NCBI GenBank assembly: GCA_009843735.1
Contig: VYCW01000118.1
Coordinates: 1-64,000 of the forward strand
Reading direction: 5' to 3'
DNA length: 64,000 nt
Source of the DNA: Acidimicrobiaceae bacterium
GTDB taxonomy: Bacteria; Actinomycetota; Acidimicrobiia; Acidimicrobiales; Aldehydirespiratoraceae
A program made the position numbers and the translations under genes. The first letter of the stretch is position 1, and each line of letters starts with the position of its first letter. Positions 63,198 to 64,000 of this stretch are shown here, one piece after another. Under the pieces are notes generated by a model that saw only the letters and a list, made by a program, of their open reading frames with translations, ran no database searches and had not been told where the DNA came from.

Positions 63198-64000
63198 ATG
63201 AGCGACGTGACTGAAGTACCGGCCGGCGGTCCAGGCGATCCCGTCCCCGGCCAGGGCACCGGCGTGACGGTCGTTGAGATCCAGGAGGAGATGGAGAGCT
63301 CCTTCCTGGAGTACGCCATGTCGGTCATCATCAGCCGGGCCCTGCCCGACGCTCGGGATGGCCTCAAGCCAGTGCACCGTCGGATCCTGTGGTCCATGTA
63401 CGACCAGGGCTTCCGTCCCGATCGGGGCCACGTGAAGTGCGCCCGAGTGGTGGGCGATGTGATGGCCCGGTTCCATCCCCACGGCGATGCCGCCATCTAC
63501 GACGCCCTGGCCCGCATGGCGCAGCCCTTCTCGCTCCAGCACCCCCTCATCGACTTCCACGGGAACTACGGGTCTCCCGAGGATCCGCCGGCCGCGGCCC
63601 GCTACACCGAGTGCCGGCTGGACGCGCTGGCCATGTCGATGCTGGCCGACATCGGTGAGGACACCGTCGACTTCGTCGACAACTACTCCGGGGACTTCAC
63701 CGAGCCCGCGGTGCTGCCCGCCCGCCTGCCCAACCTGTTGGTGAACGGAAGCCAGGGAATCGCGGTGGGCATGGCCACCTCCATCCCCCCGCACAATCTC
63801 GCCGAGGTGATCGACGCGGTGGTGCACCTGCTGGAGAATCCCGACGCCGGCACCGAGGACCTGATGGCGCACCTGCATGGCCCGGACTTCCCCACCGGCG
63901 GCCAGATCCTCGGCCGGACCGGGTTCGAGTCGGCCTACCGCACCGGGCGCGGCTCGGTGAAGATCCGGGCCGAGGTCGCAGTCGTTGAGACGGCCGGGGG
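63198..64000 (+). CDS. gyrA: DNA gyrase subunit A, 3'-truncated by the window edge
   Basis: Breakage-reunion subunit of gyrase; the first 267 residues are in the window. ATG 63198 lies 20 bp after the gyrB stop. After a Pro/Gly-rich leader the family start [38 protein letters not shown] is at about 32-69. The quinolone-determining region [17 protein letters not shown] lies at about 94-110, and the catalytic Tyr is in ARYTECRL at about 134-141. At the first quinolone-contact position the residue is Ala (GDAAIYD, usual GDxSIYD), as in mycobacteria; I state this as what is seen, not as evidence of measured resistance. Confidence 0.96.
   Translation, partial: MSDVTEVPAGGPGDPVPGQGTGVTVVEIQEEMESSFLEYAMSVIISRALPDARDGLKPVHRRILWSMYDQGFRPDRGHVKCARVVGDVMARFHPHGDAAIYDALARMAQPFSLQHPLIDFHGNYGSPEDPPAAARYTECRLDALAMSMLADIGEDTVDFVDNYSGDFTEPAVLPARLPNLLVNGSQGIAVGMATSIPPHNLAEVIDAVVHLLENPDAGTEDLMAHLHGPDFPTGGQILGRTGFESAYRTGRGSVKIRAEVAVVETAG

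Overview
The window is a high-GC bacterial chromosome segment of actinobacterial type that includes the replication origin. The best indicator is a gene order known from mycobacteria and other Actinobacteria: cca/pcnA, DUF6049, sigM and its anti-sigma factor, trxB, trxA, CwlM-like protein, parB, parA, rsmG, jag, yidC, yidD, rnpA, rpmH, dnaA, dnaN, recF, DUF721, gyrB, gyrA. Gene content (TRAP and Liv transporters, MpaB-type oxygenase, glxBCD block) suggests a free-living member of the Acidimicrobiia; that placement is inference, since no rRNA or tRNA gene was found here.

Layout. Positions 1-4.5 kb hold the end of a large sensor kinase gene and an MMPL exporter, which converge. From 12.3 kb down to 4.6 kb on the minus strand runs a tight cluster: GlnT/GmaS-type glutamine synthetase, the three dissociated glutamate synthase modules GlxB, GlxC and GlxD, an unrecognised 151-residue protein, a sarcosine-oxidase-like flavoprotein and an MpaB-type oxygenase. 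It resembles the synthetase half of the N-methylglutamate pathway for methylated amines, with only one of the four usual oxidase subunits. A divergent MFS transporter, a luciferase-like flavoprotein, an asparaginase, a small-molecule kinase-like protein and a TRAP transporter (DctQ-DctM-DctP) follow to 21.7 kb. Next come a PaaD-like protein, bioB with a tiny zinc-ribbon BsaP-like partner, and a Liv-type ABC importer (23.4-31.1 kb) with two paralogous lipoprotein receptors on long Ala/Glu-rich stalks, linked to an acyl-CoA synthetase and an acyl-CoA dehydrogenase.

From 34.4 to 38.0 kb lies the rpsF-ssb-rpsR-rplI-dnaB operon; rpsR has an unusual acidic C-terminal tail. panB, a DUF5318 zinc-ribbon gene, the CCA-adding enzyme and a histone-deacetylase-family gene lead into the origin-proximal block. 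There the position normally held by murJ carries a degV-family gene, and the sigM homologue has no ATG, GTG or TTG start.

Two features stand out. First, a dispersed GC-rich repeat of about 40-65 bp, present in at least nine full or partial copies, sits between genes and also in frame inside two coding sequences (the MFS transporter and the DUF5318 protein). Second, the glutamine synthetase/GlxBCD/oxidase cluster contains a conserved-looking protein I cannot place. The origin itself is marked by a canonical parS site next to rsmG, a strong bidirectional change in gene orientation at rpmH/dnaA, an AT-rich stretch and DnaA-box-like 9-mers.
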